NCBI GenBank assembly: GCA_030549175.1
Contig: JAUKUA010000004.1
Coordinates: 806,001-870,000, forward strand
DNA: 64,000 bases
Direction of reading: 5' to 3'
From: Lasiosphaeris hirsuta
Taxonomy: Eukaryota; Ascomycota; Sordariomycetes; Sordariales; Lasiosphaeriaceae
Below the pieces are notes generated by a model. The model searched no databases, was not told the origin of the DNA, and was given only the letters and a program-made list of their open reading frames with translations. Position numbers and translations under genes: made by a program. Positions 11,701 to 22,262 of the stretch are shown here, piece after piece (within the stretch, counting starts at the first letter, position 1; every line of letters starts with the position of its first letter).

Positions 11701-12433
11701 CGCGCGTCGCGAGCACTTCTTTGGCCCAAACCACCCGGACACACTGATGGTAGTGAATGAGCTTGGGGTTGCGCTATGCGCGGGGCGGCAGCAGCTTGAC
11801 GAGGCGGAGGCGCTGGTGCGGCGGGCGTGGGAGGCCAGGAAGCGCGTCCTGGGCGAAGAGCATGCCTACACACTGTGGAGTGCGAACGACCTGAGCAAGG
11901 TCCTGGTCGAGCTGAGGCGGTTCGGGGAGGCGAGGGCGCTGCTGGAGGACGTGGTGGTGGTGGTGGAGCGGACGCTGGGCAAGACGCATGTGGGCATGGC
12001 TATGACCAAGGGTAACCTCAGCAGGGCCTGTATGCTGTCTGGTGACTGGGAGAGGGCGAGGGGGCTGTTGACTGAGCTACAAAAGATAGTTGCGAAGGAG
12101 CATCCAGATGCTATATACCTCGAGTGGGGATGGGCTTTTATCAAACTTTACCACGATAAGGACCTTGACGGGGCGAAAGAGCACTGCGAAAGAGTACTGC
12201 AGACGGTGGTGGGCACGAAGGTGTTGCCGGTGGATAACGCGAGGGTGTTGGACACGGCGGAGATGCTGCTGAGGATATACCAAGGTGAATCGCGGGAGGA
12301 GGATGTAAAGAATTTGAGAAAGACCTTCCCAGGTGTTGGGACAGGAAAGGCAAGGGGTCCTGTCGACTTTTTGCCCCTGGAGAAGTTGATACGGCGGAGG
12401 ACACAGGAGCGTCTGGCGGCGCTTCAGGGGTAG
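8739..12433 (+). CDS. NLR: SesB-like domain, NB-ARC, TPR
   Basis: Three exons (8739-8803, 8861-10045, 10099-12433) encode 1194 residues. Residues about 22-260 are a SesB-like lipase fold opening with DLVFVHGLREHG and including FMSTPHRG. At the nucleophile elbow the sequence is CHEFGG, so residue 112 is Glu where Ser is expected; the late His (THSDMVKF) is kept. A Ser/Pro-rich linker follows. NB-ARC: Walker A GLPGSGKT at about 397-404, Walker B WLLVLDNA, RNBS-type ITSRNP, LGYLALAL, and the MHD-like LHPAIHQWARERL. The C-terminus (about 770-1150) holds some six 42-residue kinesin-light-chain-type TPR units. Fungal NLRs of this architecture are linked to non-self recognition and regulated cell death. 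The mutated elbow suggests the N-terminal domain acts without hydrolysis. Confidence 0.92.
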
Positions 12434-13050
12434 TTACCACCAGACTTAGCACTTTCCTAGCGAGCACATGACCTTTGACCGGGGTCTCTGATTGAAATAA
12501 TACCCCTCATTAGACAGCGGGGTGTTTCAACAAGTAGATGCAGGCATTTAGGTAGTTATCTGTGTGTTGACAAAGTCGCTTTGCAGTGTGATATTGGCAG
12601 TAGTAAACAAAAGACAAAAGCCAACCTTCCCATGATCTGCTGAATGAATCGAGGGAAAGAAGCATGGACAGGTACCTTGCCATTTGGCTTTAATGAGTAA
12701 AGATTACCTTGTATTTGGCGTGTGGCATTTTCTAACTATGAGCTATCTGAAATATAGACAACGGAGTTCTTTTCGAGATTCAATAAGCAAGTGAAGCCTG
12801 ATGTACATGCAGCCTGGGTTCAATACCGCTAGCGTGAGCTTTGTCGCCCACAACACTTCGCCCAAAATCTCGCCCACCTCTTGCCGCGTTTTCTCCGAGT
12901 TTTGGGCTGTAAGATTCCACCTGTGCTTGGATTTCCTTGCGCTTTTGGCTTACCCTGGGCTGTACCTACTACGTTCGTGATGTTGCGCTCCGGTGGCCTG
13001 ATTTTGATGGTAGGCCATCTGTCCGGATTGTAATACTAAAAACCAGTCCA
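12434..13050. other. Intergenic between convergent genes
   Basis: AT-rich 3' flanking sequence of the NLR gene; no gene, tRNA or repeat recognised. Confidence 0.5.
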
Positions 13051-14412
13051 TCATGTCTCCGACTTCCCCCGGCATTTCCGCATCACTGGCCTCTCTAAAA
13101 AGCGGTAGCAGTTTGCGCAAGTCTCGTTACGACACCACAGGGTGCCTTCATTTTCCCCGTCCTCGGCCAGCTTGTACGAGTCCGGGTCCAGGGCCTCGCA
13201 CCACGAATGCGTCACCTTTCTGCACCCAGCGTCGGATATATCAGCGACGAAGATGTCACGTATGTATGATAACACCAGGCATCGGTCGCTTTCAGAACAA
13301 GCTCTAGCTTGTACTATCAGATGATGTGGTAGTCTCCTCCCCCGGCCAAAAAGGGTCCGCGTAATGTGACTCCCGACTACGTAACCATCTTCGCCTATAG
13401 TGCTACCGCGGGCGTCTTTCGGTCGACGAAGTGGGCACCCCGGACCGGAATGTGTACGGTAGGACTGGGTGCTACTGTCCGAAGAAGGCGCAAGCGACCA
13501 GTCACCTCCGATTCCGGTGCCAGAAGGCGTGCCAGTATAGTCAAGGAAGTCACAGCGGTTTGGATCAAAAAGCCTCATCTCGGGGAGATAGCCCGGCCTT
13601 GATTGGGGGGCAAAGTACTCGGCCGCTCCTCGCCGAAGGAGTTTCAGGCGGTCCGTCAGGTCGCCCACGAGATGTCTTCCGCTCGAAGCTAGTTCAGAGA
13701 GTGGAAGATGAGCTACCCACCCTACACGCAACGAAAAGTTTCGATCTTTATAGCGATGGAGATAAAGGCGGAGAAATATTTTGTCTCGGGCCATTTCTGG
13801 GCTGTGATTGCGTGGTTCGTTGGCATATGCATTGCCGCTGTGCATTCCAGTAATGGGATAGAAGCGTGATCGTTTGCCGGGTAGAGCATGAGCTTTCGAG
13901 TAGTATCGGTCACTGTTTTCCAATTGATGACCTTATGCTCGCAGAGCCGGAAGTGACCCTCATATCCGATACAGACCCTAGCTTGCTTGCCCTTTTGGCG
14001 TTCAGCCGCCGAGAAGTATGCCAACGGGTGCTCGACGCCGCAGGCTGCACAGTATAATCGCTTCTCAATCAGGTTGCGGGCTCGGTGGAATCCTTTCAGA
14101 TCATTTTCCACTGCTTGGCATGAAACGCAGAGATTCCTCCTTGCGTCTCGCTCGAGGTAATTACTCGATGAAGCGGCGGGTATGTGCTTCGGCCTCGAAA
14201 GCGCGACTGGGCCTGGCCCAGGGGGTGTACGGCAGGCAACTAAACAGTCGAATGCTTAATTCCTTGTTATGTTGGTGACTGAAACATGGTGAGGAGAACA
14301 AGCGGAGGAAGAGACGGCTGGTCCTCCGTAGACATTGGATGCTAGTCGGGTCGAGGTACTGCATGATTTGGAGGAGAAGCTCCTCGGAGAGCGTGCAGAG
14401 ATGGCGTGCCAT
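13051..14412 (-). pseudogene. Fungal F-box protein, frameshifted
   Basis: The N-terminal frame (14412-14161) begins MARHLCTLSEELLLQIMQYL and is a clear F-box. The next frame carries a CVSC pair, then RLYCAACGVEHPLAYFS and a CIGYEGHFRLCEH segment, the zinc-ribbon-like part usual in fungal F-box proteins. The third frame (to 13051) ends with WCEALDPDSYKLAEDG and a C-terminal Cys cluster, again family-typical. The first two frames do not join by a splice: the candidate GT..AG intron would remove the CVSC motif and leads into a stop. A four-base insertion (ATTA) after the Glu codon at the 3' end of the first frame explains the shift. Such proteins would be SCF ubiquitin-ligase adaptors. The joint between the second and third frames may be an intron or another indel. 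Confidence 0.65.
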
Positions 14413-15101
14413 GACTTGGTGATGTCTGGAGATTAGGTTCCAGGGTGCGTGATGTTTGGATAAAAGGGGGGGGATTCCTTGGGAAGAGTGTTTATAGTCT
14501 TTATAGGAAAACGAATAAGATAAAGCGTCTTCGGTCTCTGCAAGTTACGGACTTACTCACTTATTAGACTTTTTCAGAGATGCCCCGTGCCACAGCGAAT
14601 GTTAATCAATAAACTCTCTGAGCTCGCTACGGCCGTAGCAAGGGCCGACCGCGGGGAATTTTGGAAAGTCCGTTATTCCACTGAAAAGATTGCTCTGGAC
14701 CTTGAGGCTTGAGCTATATTTGCCTAGTGGGTAGTACCTACTTTGAGAGAGACGGCTACCGTTTGTTAGGGTGAAACTCGGGATATCACCTAGTCTATTT
14801 AGAGGTCCGCACCTGCCCTCCGGCTACAGGTACAAAACACGGGTGCTCCGCAAGTCGCTTAAGCTCGACGACAAGATCCTTATTATTCAATCGACCGCAC
14901 CTACTAATTAGCGGAGTTAAGGGATCTTATGGAAGGTGCAACTGCTGAAATGCAATCATGGTGGTCGAGGTGGATGTTTTACTGAGGAAGAACCGGTTCT
15001 AATCAGATAGGCAAGAGCGAGTCCAGGAAGACTGGGCTGGATTGCAATTCTTTCGGTCCCTTTGAGATTTTGCAATTCTGCTCCTTAGCAACACAATCAA
15101 C
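14413..15101. other. Intergenic, nothing recognised
   Basis: No coding exon or repeat could be supported. The stretch holds the presumed upstream regions of the F-box gene (minus strand) and the small four-exon gene (plus strand). Confidence 0.4.
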
Positions 15102-15646
15102 ATGGCCCCCCCCCCCCGAACCGCCAAACCGTGCCCGAGAAGCAGTGGCTCGACAATCTGGCGCGCGAGCGTAAGTACATTCCACTGTCATTTCCGCCGT
15201 TATTATATTATCTGTTTTAAAAGCCCTTTGATCTCCCGTTCGCTAGCCGCTGACTTGGAATGTTCCGTCTTAGACCCAACAACGAAGGTAGCTTTGCCCG
15301 CTGGCGGCCTGGTGTGCGTGTGTCCGCAGTGCCCGCAGTGCCCCCAATACCCCGCAGGCCCCGCGGCACTGTCCCCACTGCTGGCTCCCTCGGCGCCCGT
15401 TCCAGTGTAGGTTTGGTTATATTTTGGTGGCTATTTTTAAACTAATATCGCGTTTTAGAGCGGTCGATGGTTTAATTCCGGCCTTGGAAGGACTTGCGGG
15501 GCCAAATGGGGCAGATACTGCTACTGCAGTTAGCACTTGGTTGGTGCCTTTCTGGCCAGCCATGATCATGGTGGGGGTGGGCTTGTAAGTATATCTCTTC
15601 GGTGTCTTCTCTAAGGCGGTTCTCTTTTTTCAGCGGCAATTGCTAA
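15102..15646 (+). CDS. Small four-exon hypothetical protein with C12 run at its start
   Basis: Exons 15102-15170, 15274-15406, 15459-15584 and 15634-15646 have good fungal splice sites and branch points, and phases agree across the three introns. They give a chain containing VPEKQWLDNLARE, then a Cys/Pro-rich part (CVCPQCPQCPQYPAGP), then a hydrophobic Ala/Val/Trp-rich end, about 110 residues. The only ATG upstream of exon 1 (15102) is followed by a run of twelve C that puts it out of frame; thirteen C would restore it. No known family is recognised. Either the run is miscounted in the assembly, the tract varies in length, or the gene is dead. Confidence 0.42.
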
Positions 15647-15877
15647 TCCCTTCCAAGTGTCGTACAACAAGCAGGTTTCCTTCCTACCCCCGGTGCCTAT
15701 CGGCGCTGGTTTCGACTTGGGAACCCGCCAGCAGCAGCAGCTCGCCACCAGCAGCACGTCTCACCACAAGACGAGCAGGGGCTACTGCCTCACGAGCACG
15801 ATCCCGATGAAGCGGGCGGCCCTAACCTCAACCACCAGGATGGTGGGGCTTAACCCTACCCCCTGTTATTGTTGTTG

Positions 15878-15905
15878 TTTTTTTTTTTTTTTTTTTTTTT
15901 TTTTT
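15878..15905 (+). repeat. Poly-T tract of 28 bases
   Basis: An uninterrupted T28 preceded by GTTGTTG, downstream of the small four-exon gene. It could be the A-tail of a reverse-transcribed insert on the minus strand, but no retroelement body was recognised next to it. Confidence 0.9.
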
Positions 15906-16158
15906 GGCAACGATTGGGTGTGTACTCATTGGAATTATGCAGATTACGGTGGGAGGGTGACGAGAACCAGCGGAATGTTTATATTAGTCCCGTCAACATT
16001 GACAGAGACCGTTATCCTGCCAGGCATTTTGCTACTCCGACATTGTCGCTCAATTGCTGCAGTTGCGAGAAACGCAGGTCGTCAATGGCGCCATCATGAT
16101 GTGATGACTACCAGGTGATTGGCCGACTCCGAATGCAGGCCGCCCTGATAGTCGGCAC

Positions 16159-16166
16159 TTATAAAT
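16159..16166 (+). promoter_or_regulatory. TATA-like box of the SDR gene
   Basis: TTATAAAT lies 117 bases before the SDR start codon at 16283, a usual distance for a fungal core promoter with a short leader. Confidence 0.4.
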
Positions 16167-16282
16167 CAGGGCCGTCCTGAGTCACTGCCGTCAACGGTAC
16201 AAATGCGCATAAAGCCGTCACCCTCAAACCCCCTAATTCATCTTGAACCTCACACACCATTTCCCACAGGCAGTCAACCAAA

Positions 16283-17313
16283 ATGGTCGCCCTCTCCGAA
16301 ATCCAAGCCTCCAACGCCGCCCTCAAACCCCCCGGCCCCTCACCGCGGTCGTGGCAGGCGGCACCCACGGCATCGGGCACGCCTTCCTCACATCCCTGGC
16401 GACCCTCACCCCCTCCCCCAAAATCTACATCCTCGGCCGCACCGACGAAGCCCTGGCCTCCCTGGTCAGCACGCTACAATCCCTCAACCCTACAGGCACC
16501 TACATCCCAATCCTCGCCCCGGACCTAACCCTAGTAACCACTGCGCACGCCGCGGCGCGCTCCATCCTGGCCGCCGAAGGCCCGTCAGGCAAAGTCGACA
16601 TCCTCTTCCTCTCCCCGGGGTACCTCTCCTTCCGGGGCCGCGACGCCTCGCCCGAGGGGCTGGACCGGCTGATGGCGATCCGGCTGTACAGCCGGATGCA
16701 GCTGATCATCGACCTGATCCCGCTGCTGCAGCGCTCGCCCCTGGCGCGGGTCGTCACCGTCCTCGCCGCGGGCAAGGAGGGCCCCGTGTTCCCTGAGGAC
16801 CTGGAGACCACGGACCCCAAGCATGCAGGGCCGAGCGCGGCGGCGGGCGTGGCGACGACGTACACGACCCTGTTTCTGGAGCAACTGGCGCAGTGGTACC
16901 CCGGCATCAGCTTCGTGCACACGTTCCCGGGCATCGTCAAGACGAACCTGTTCAACAACCCGGAGCATTTCGGGCCCGTGTTTCGGTTTGTCGTGAATCG
17001 CGTGGTTGCGCCCGTGGTGGCGGGGTTGCTTGCGATTCCGGCTGAGGAAGTCGGGGCGAGACATGTCTGGTATGCGACGAGCCCCACGTTTGTGCCGGCT
17101 GAAAAGAAGGATTCGAAGGAAGCGGCAGTGGGATCAAATGGGAAGAAGGGCAGCGGGGTGTACACGGTGAACGAAAAGTCCGAGACGATACAGAGCGACA
17201 AGGTCCTGCGGCCGTATAGGGAGAGTGGGATTGATCAAAAGATTTGGGACCACGTTCAAACTGAGCTGAAGAGGATTATCGGGCCGTCACATGAGAGTGG
17301 AGTAGGATTGTAA
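16283..17313 (+). CDS. Short-chain dehydrogenase/reductase, apparent frameshift near the N-terminus
   Basis: The protein has the Rossmann fingerprint VVAGGTHGIGHAF, then LGRTDEAL, the DILFLSPGY strand, and FVHTFPGIVKTNLF near the C-terminus. It belongs to the fungal NAD(P)-dependent SDR group that typically begins MVxLSEIQASNA. That N-terminus is present at 16283 but one base out of frame with the rest. A seventh C in the C6 run at 16328-16333 would join them exactly (ALKPPRPLTAVV). An upstream ATG at 16243 gives an uninterrupted 356-residue frame with an atypical leader, so the gene may still be translated. The substrate is not predictable; relatives often sit in secondary-metabolite clusters, but none is seen here. 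It ends 176 bases from the convergent AAA ATPase gene. Confidence 0.78.
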
Positions 17314-17489
17314 TCATGGATCGATTGTGTGTGCTGGTGCAGGTTGGTGATGGCCGTTTTCAATTGACGCCCTCCACCCGCGGTATAGAGAATCTCAATT
17401 TGTCAAATCACTTGTGGGCCCATCAACCCTGATTGAATATGCCCACAGATTACACCAGATCCATGTTATACACTTGCGCCAGCCGAACC

Positions 17490-19041
17490 TCACACACTCT
17501 CGTGCTCCTCCATGCCCTCGCGCAGAATGGCCACCTGCTTCTGAATCTCCACCCACAAGATGAGCTTGTCCAAGTCCTCGTCTGCCGAACTGGCCAGTTC
17601 CCAGCCTTCATCATCGCTCTCCAACCCGGCGACGCTTTCGGCTCCCCGCGCGATCATCAGCAGAGTCGCGATGAAGGCCTCCTGGATGTACGCAAAGCTG
17701 AAGCCATCCGTGATCTCGGCAATGGCCTTGCACAGCTGGTCAGGGAACTCAATGTCCTTGTTGCTGGCCAGCTTGTTCTGCCAGAACTTGCAGTAGGCCA
17801 CGCGTTGGACGAGATCGGGGTCGGGGAAGAAGTACTTCCGGTCGAAGCGTGAGGGGCGTTTCTGCGCGAGTCAGCTTTTGTCAAGACAGTGTATATAAAG
17901 TTAAATGAAACTTTTGTTTTACAACGCCACACCCAACGTTGTTGAGATTCTTGTTGGGTCTGCCAAGACGTCACGGGGAACATACCGAAATGCCGGGATC
18001 TAGCCTGTCCAGATGATTCGTGCTGCCCACGATAAAGATGCCGTCGTTGCTCTTGAGCCCGTCAATCTCGTTGAGAAAGTAGCTGCGCACCGAGTCCGTC
18101 ACCAGCGAGTCCAGATCTTCGAAAATTAGGTAGCACGGCGCAGTCGCTCTCGCTAGGCTGAAGATCTGCCCGATGGCGGCTTCAGGACCCGCCCACTACA
18201 GATGTTAGACCCATCAATCAAGAATAGCCGGGATACTTACCGAGACAAAATTCCGAACGTAGAGCGTGGGAACGGGGTCTTTCAGATTTCCTAGTGTGTG
18301 CATCATGGCCTTGATGGAGATGGTCTTGCCGTTTCCAGGAGGTCCGTAGTAGATGATGCCGCGCTTCCACGGCACCTTGAACTGGGCGTATGTGTCGCGC
18401 GAGCCAAAGAAGGAGAGGTGGTCTTCGATGATAGCCCCCTTCATGTCCGGGTCGAGAATGACGGCCTCCCACGAAGCCTTGGCGACGCTCTGGTACAGCT
18501 CGGCGCTCTTCTGCCAAAAGCCGCCGTCAAACACCCACACCTCGTCGTGTAGATCATTGGTCCACTTCCCGGCTGCCACGAGTAGGGCATCGACATTGCG
18601 GGTGTCGACCGTCAGCAGGTAGTTGTTGCGCACCTGCGGGTACGCGGCCGTGCCGTCTCTTCCGTCCACCATGTACAGGATGAACTCGACGTTGTTCCAC
18701 TTGTACAGAAACTTGCCAAAGGCGACATCCTGGGCAAGGTAACCCGGGTTGCCATCGATGCGTCGGGCCGGGGGAACGTAGCTCTTCCAGACCAGCGTCG
18801 AGGGGAACTCGTCGCCGCCGCCGTCCGGGATGACTGTGAAACTGGCAAAGCCAGATAAAGCGTACCCGAGGAGGTCTATACGCCAGTTGGGCGCAATGAC
18901 GAGCTGGAGGCCAGGGTACTGCTTCTTGAGGGCAGTGGCAATGATGCTGTCGGTGTTGATCCGCTTGCCCGTCGAGTGTTCAAAGAATGCCTTGGTCGGC
19001 TCGTCGTCCTTGCCAGGAGCGGAAGTCGGCAGTCCGGCCAT
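17490..19041 (-). CDS. AAA-type ATPase, Bcs1/spastin-like C-terminal module
   Basis: Three exons (19041-18241, 18195-17986, 17861-17490) give 460 residues. The first 220 residues are a fungal-specific N-terminal region with no transmembrane helix. The AAA module has Walker A GPPGNGKT (233-240), Walker B LIFEDLDSL (about 290), sensor-1 GSTNHLDRLD and the arginine-finger segment RPSRFDRKY. A C-terminal helical lid and an acidic tail (SDDEGWELASSADED) follow. It probably forms an ATP-driven hexamer that remodels protein complexes. The substrate is unknown, and the lack of a Bcs1 N-terminal membrane anchor argues against a mitochondrial Rieske-insertion role. The upstream region is shared with the divergent APH-like gene. 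Confidence 0.88.
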
Positions 19042-20133
19042 GGTTACGCTGGTGTCGGTGTTGGGGACTTGATGTCGAACGATATTGATGAATTGGAGGA
19101 GGGGACGTTGGATGTGGGAAGTCTTGACAGTTGAAACGTGGGACCTCGAAGCTTACGTGGAGTGGCATGGATTGGCGATCGCAGCTGCATGCACTGCCTC
19201 AACCTGATTTGTTGGATGCGGGGAAGCTTGTGCCACAGAACAAGCCCTGGCTGGGCAGGTGCAAATGTGGTAGCCTGGCACGCCTCCTGGTCAAGCTTCA
19301 CGAACCGAACCTCCACAGATCCAATGCGCAGCCAACCCCCCCCACCCCCCTCCCCCACCAACCAACCATTTTGGGGCACCTGCCAGCCATAGGCCCGCTG
19401 TGATAGGTGTTACAGAGCACTGACCAGGCGCTGTCTTGCCTGGGGTGCATGAGGGGATTCGGAGGTTGGGAATGGCGGGGCGGGAGCGAGTCGGGAGGCC
19501 CTAGGGGCCCGACTGGTCCCGGCCAGACCCTGCATGCAGCTTCTCACGCCGGATCGAGCCAACACAGAGTCACGCCGGGCCCCGCTCTGGTTTCGAGCTG
19601 CCGATTTGGCGAGACGGCCTCCTTTCACGACCCTCAGACAATCCCCAAGCTTTTGCGAGTTCTTCGCGAGCCATCGCTGGCTGTGAGAACGGAGGCACGA
19701 TTGAATCAGCTCGTGTCAAACCTCTTTGAGGAATGAAAATTTGTACGATTGGCAGGGCGGATAGCAACATGGGCCAATGGGCGATCACCGGCATTGTGGC
19801 TGTCCCACTTTTGTTTTCTTTTTCGCACCAGTTCCTCGCCCTCGTCCCGCGATTCGCAGTGTTTGCATCCCGCGGCGATCCAATTCCCAGCGCGCTTTCC
19901 GGTCGAGTCAACACAGCAAACTCGAGCAGCATCGAGCGGCAAACCCGACACGTCATCGATCGGCTGCGTGCCTCGATGCCAGGGAAGTGAACACAGTGAA
20001 GACTGAGAAAGCATCGTGAAACAAGTGCCGCAGTGTCCCGTGTCTGTCCCCGCAACGACCGGACCATGCAGCGCGTCTAGCCCACTTGACGCGACCCGGA
20101 CACCGGACCGGCCTGGAGCCCAAGACTAGAGAG
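19042..20133. other. Bidirectional promoter region
   Basis: About 1.1 kb separate the divergent AAA ATPase and APH-like genes. Near 19336-19373 there is a strongly C-rich pyrimidine stretch, common in fungal promoters. No further gene is supported. Confidence 0.45.
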
Positions 20134-21528
20134 ATGCGCGACGCCAGCCGCGACGGGCTCGCCTGGGACGACGGCGGGCTGGACCTGGAGCCGCGGTGGA
20201 CCCGGGAGCCCGACATCGAGGCCATTGAGGCCGTGTGCCGCCGCCACCTGGGCATCGCCGCCGATGCGCCCGATACGGACTGCGCCGTCTACTTCCACAC
20301 GGCCGGCGCTTACAACAAGCTGTACCTGGTCGACAGCATCCGCGGCCGCTTCATGATGCGCGTTTGCCTGTCGGTCGACCCGCGCAACAAGGTGCGCGGC
20401 GAGGTGGCCACGCTGCAGCTGGTGCGCCGCAAGACCGACATGCCCGTGCCCCACGTCGTCGCCTACGACGACACCTCGACCAACGAGATCGGCTTCGAGT
20501 GGATCCTCATGCAGCTGATGCCCGGCCGCCCCGCCTACTTCCGCTGGCGCCGCATGACCATGGCCCAGAAGGAGACGCTGGTCTCGCGCGTCGCCGAGTT
20601 CCAGGCGCAGCTCTTCCGCTGTGGCAGCCTCGGCGACGGCTTCCGCGGCATCGGCACCATCGGCGCCGGCCCGGACCAGAACCCCGCCACCGATGCCGCC
20701 GGTGTGCCTGAGCCCGGCCAGATCGTGTCCAGCGTGTGGTTCTCGGGCCCCCACTACCACTACACCGTCCCGCGCGGGCCGTTCCGGTCCAGCCACGACT
20801 GGCTGCGCGCCTACCTCATGATCATCATCAAAGAGCACACCACCGCGCTCAACGACACCCACGACGACGACGACCGCGAGTACGCCGAGGGCGTGCTGCG
20901 CGTCGCCCGCAAGCTGCTGCGCCTCCTACCCAAGCTCTTCCCCGCCATCGTTCACCCCATCGAGCGCACGGTGCTGTGGCACGACGACCTGACGCTCATG
21001 AACCTCATGGTCGACGACGCGGGGCGCATCACGGCCGTCATCGACTGGGAGTGCGTTGCCACCATGCCGCGCTGGGTCGCCTCGCAGTTCCCCGAGTTCC
21101 TGCGGGGCGCCGTGCGCGAGGACCGCCCCGACCGCAGCCGCTACACCGACGTGAGCGACAAGGGCAGCAGCGAGGACCTCTCGTACCCCGGCGGACTCGA
21201 GGACAGCCTGGACAACGAGGGCAAGACGGAGCTGTACTGGATCCATCTCATGGAGTACGAGCAGACGCAGTTGCGCAAGGTCTATTCGGCCCGCATGCGC
21301 CAGCTGCGGCCCGAGTGGGATATGGACGTGACCGAGGGCGCATTGAAGGTGGACTTTCTCGGGGCTGTCTCGCGCTGCGGCGCGGGTTTTTATCTGAAGC
21401 GGGTTGAGCAGTGGGTCGATGCGGTGGAGAAAAAGGAGTTCCTGGGTCTCATGGAGGTGTTGAGGGTTGGCATCAGGAAGGAGAAGAGCAGCTCGCATAC
21501 GCGGTCTCACGTATCCGGGGCCACCTAG
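20134..21528 (+). CDS. APH-family phosphotransferase (kinase-like fold)
   Basis: Intronless, 464 residues from the first in-frame ATG; the frame is open further upstream but has no ATG there. The segment VYFHTAGAYNKLYLV is the nucleotide-binding loop region. FMMRVCL supplies the ATP-binding strand, LWHDDLTLMNLMV (about 281-293) is the Brenner motif with catalytic Asp and Asn, and VIDWE (302-306) is the metal-binding motif. This matches the fungal branch of the aminoglycoside phosphotransferase/choline-kinase superfamily. Fungal members are numerous and mostly of unknown substrate; antibiotic resistance should not be assumed. GC content is notably high, giving long antisense open frames that I discount. 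Confidence 0.88.
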   Translation: MRDASRDGLAWDDGGLDLEPRWTREPDIEAIEAVCRRHLGIAADAPDTDCAVYFHTAGAYNKLYLVDSIRGRFMMRVCLSVDPRNKVRGEVATLQLVRRKTDMPVPHVVAYDDTSTNEIGFEWILMQLMPGRPAYFRWRRMTMAQKETLVSRVAEFQAQLFRCGSLGDGFRGIGTIGAGPDQNPATDAAGVPEPGQIVSSVWFSGPHYHYTVPRGPFRSSHDWLRAYLMIIIKEHTTALNDTHDDDDREYAEGVLRVARKLLRLLPKLFPAIVHPIERTVLWHDDLTLMNLMVDDAGRITAVIDWECVATMPRWVASQFPEFLRGAVREDRPDRSRYTDVSDKGSSEDLSYPGGLEDSLDNEGKTELYWIHLMEYEQTQLRKVYSARMRQLRPEWDMDVTEGALKVDFLGAVSRCGAGFYLKRVEQWVDAVEKKEFLGLMEVLRVGIRKEKSSSHTRSHVSGAT

Positions 21529-21992
21529 TGGTTCAGGACACACACGAAGTTGATGGGAGTCATGAGTCACGGGGCTAGATCGATGCATTGTTTGGAGTTG
21601 TCTGAGTTAAGAATACCATGGGTGCGATCCGTGGCTTGGTTAGTCGGGGTCCTCGGGTCAGCTGTCATGACGTCGTATACCACACGATGTTAGGTTTATT
21701 GTTTTAATGTGATTGCCCTCTCTGCTTGCATTGACCCTGCAAAGACCTCTCAGCTTCAGATCGCTTCATGACAAACTATGCCATCCAGGGAAGAGAACTC
21801 AGCTTTATGCAGCCCCTCGTTGGCACTCGACACGTTCGTTGCCTTCTTCACCCACCAGTATCTCTCCTCCTTCCATCCTTCCGCCGAATCCATAGCACCA
21901 CGGGCAGCTTCCCATCCAAGTCCTTCCTCCGCTGGCGAAACCAGCCCAAAGAGCCCCCATCCTCCACGACTCCGTCACCTAACATAGCCCTA
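21529..21992. repeat. 3' flank similar to 23.1-23.3 kb
   Basis: The part around 21800-21960 shares short ordered blocks with 23145-23290, for example CCTCGTTGGCACTCGA against CCTCGTTAGCACTCGA, and AATCCATAGCACCA in both. This indicates an old duplication of the sequence downstream of the two small minus-strand genes. Confidence 0.5.
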
Positions 21993-22262
21993 TTATAACT
22001 CCATTTCTTTCTGAATACGTTTGACTCCTGCCTTTGTCCTTTGGAAGTTCCTCGAGGTGTCTTCGGAAATCCCGAGTGAGGAAGAGTCGTAGGACTCGGC
22101 CTTGGTTATGCGGTCGTGCATGTCCTGAAGTTTAACCTTTATCCCTTCGTCGGTCCCTGTCAACTCTTTGAGGACAAAAATACGATGAGCTTTCTCTGCC
22201 GTGTCGTCCAGCCATTTGCGCAACTGGACCGCCTCCTCGGCTGTGGGCTTGATCTTGGGCAT
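21993..22262 (-). CDS. Small helical protein of unknown function
   Basis: A single-exon frame of 89 residues starting MPKIKPTAEEAVQLRKW, strongly charged and predicted by eye to be all-helical, with no Cys pairs or signal peptide. The start region and upstream bases (GGCATTTTGGAGAT) resemble those of the decayed gene at 23301-23885, so the two are probably tandem duplicates. No family is recognised. Confidence 0.45.
   Translation of the reverse strand: MPKIKPTAEEAVQLRKWLDDTAEKAHRIFVLKELTGTDEGIKVKLQDMHDRITKAESYDSSSLGISEDTSRNFQRTKAGVKRIQKEMEL

Noticed and set aside
10913..11734. Minus-strand frame of 273 residues opposite the NLR TPR region
   Set aside because: Shadow of the TPR-coding strand; no motif and a biased composition typical of antisense frames.
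16585..17201. Minus-strand frames opposite the SDR gene
   Set aside because: Shadows of a GC-rich gene.
20077..20862. Minus-strand frame of 261 residues opposite the APH-like gene
   Set aside because: Antisense of high-GC coding sequence; composition rich in Ala, Gly, His, Val without family motif.
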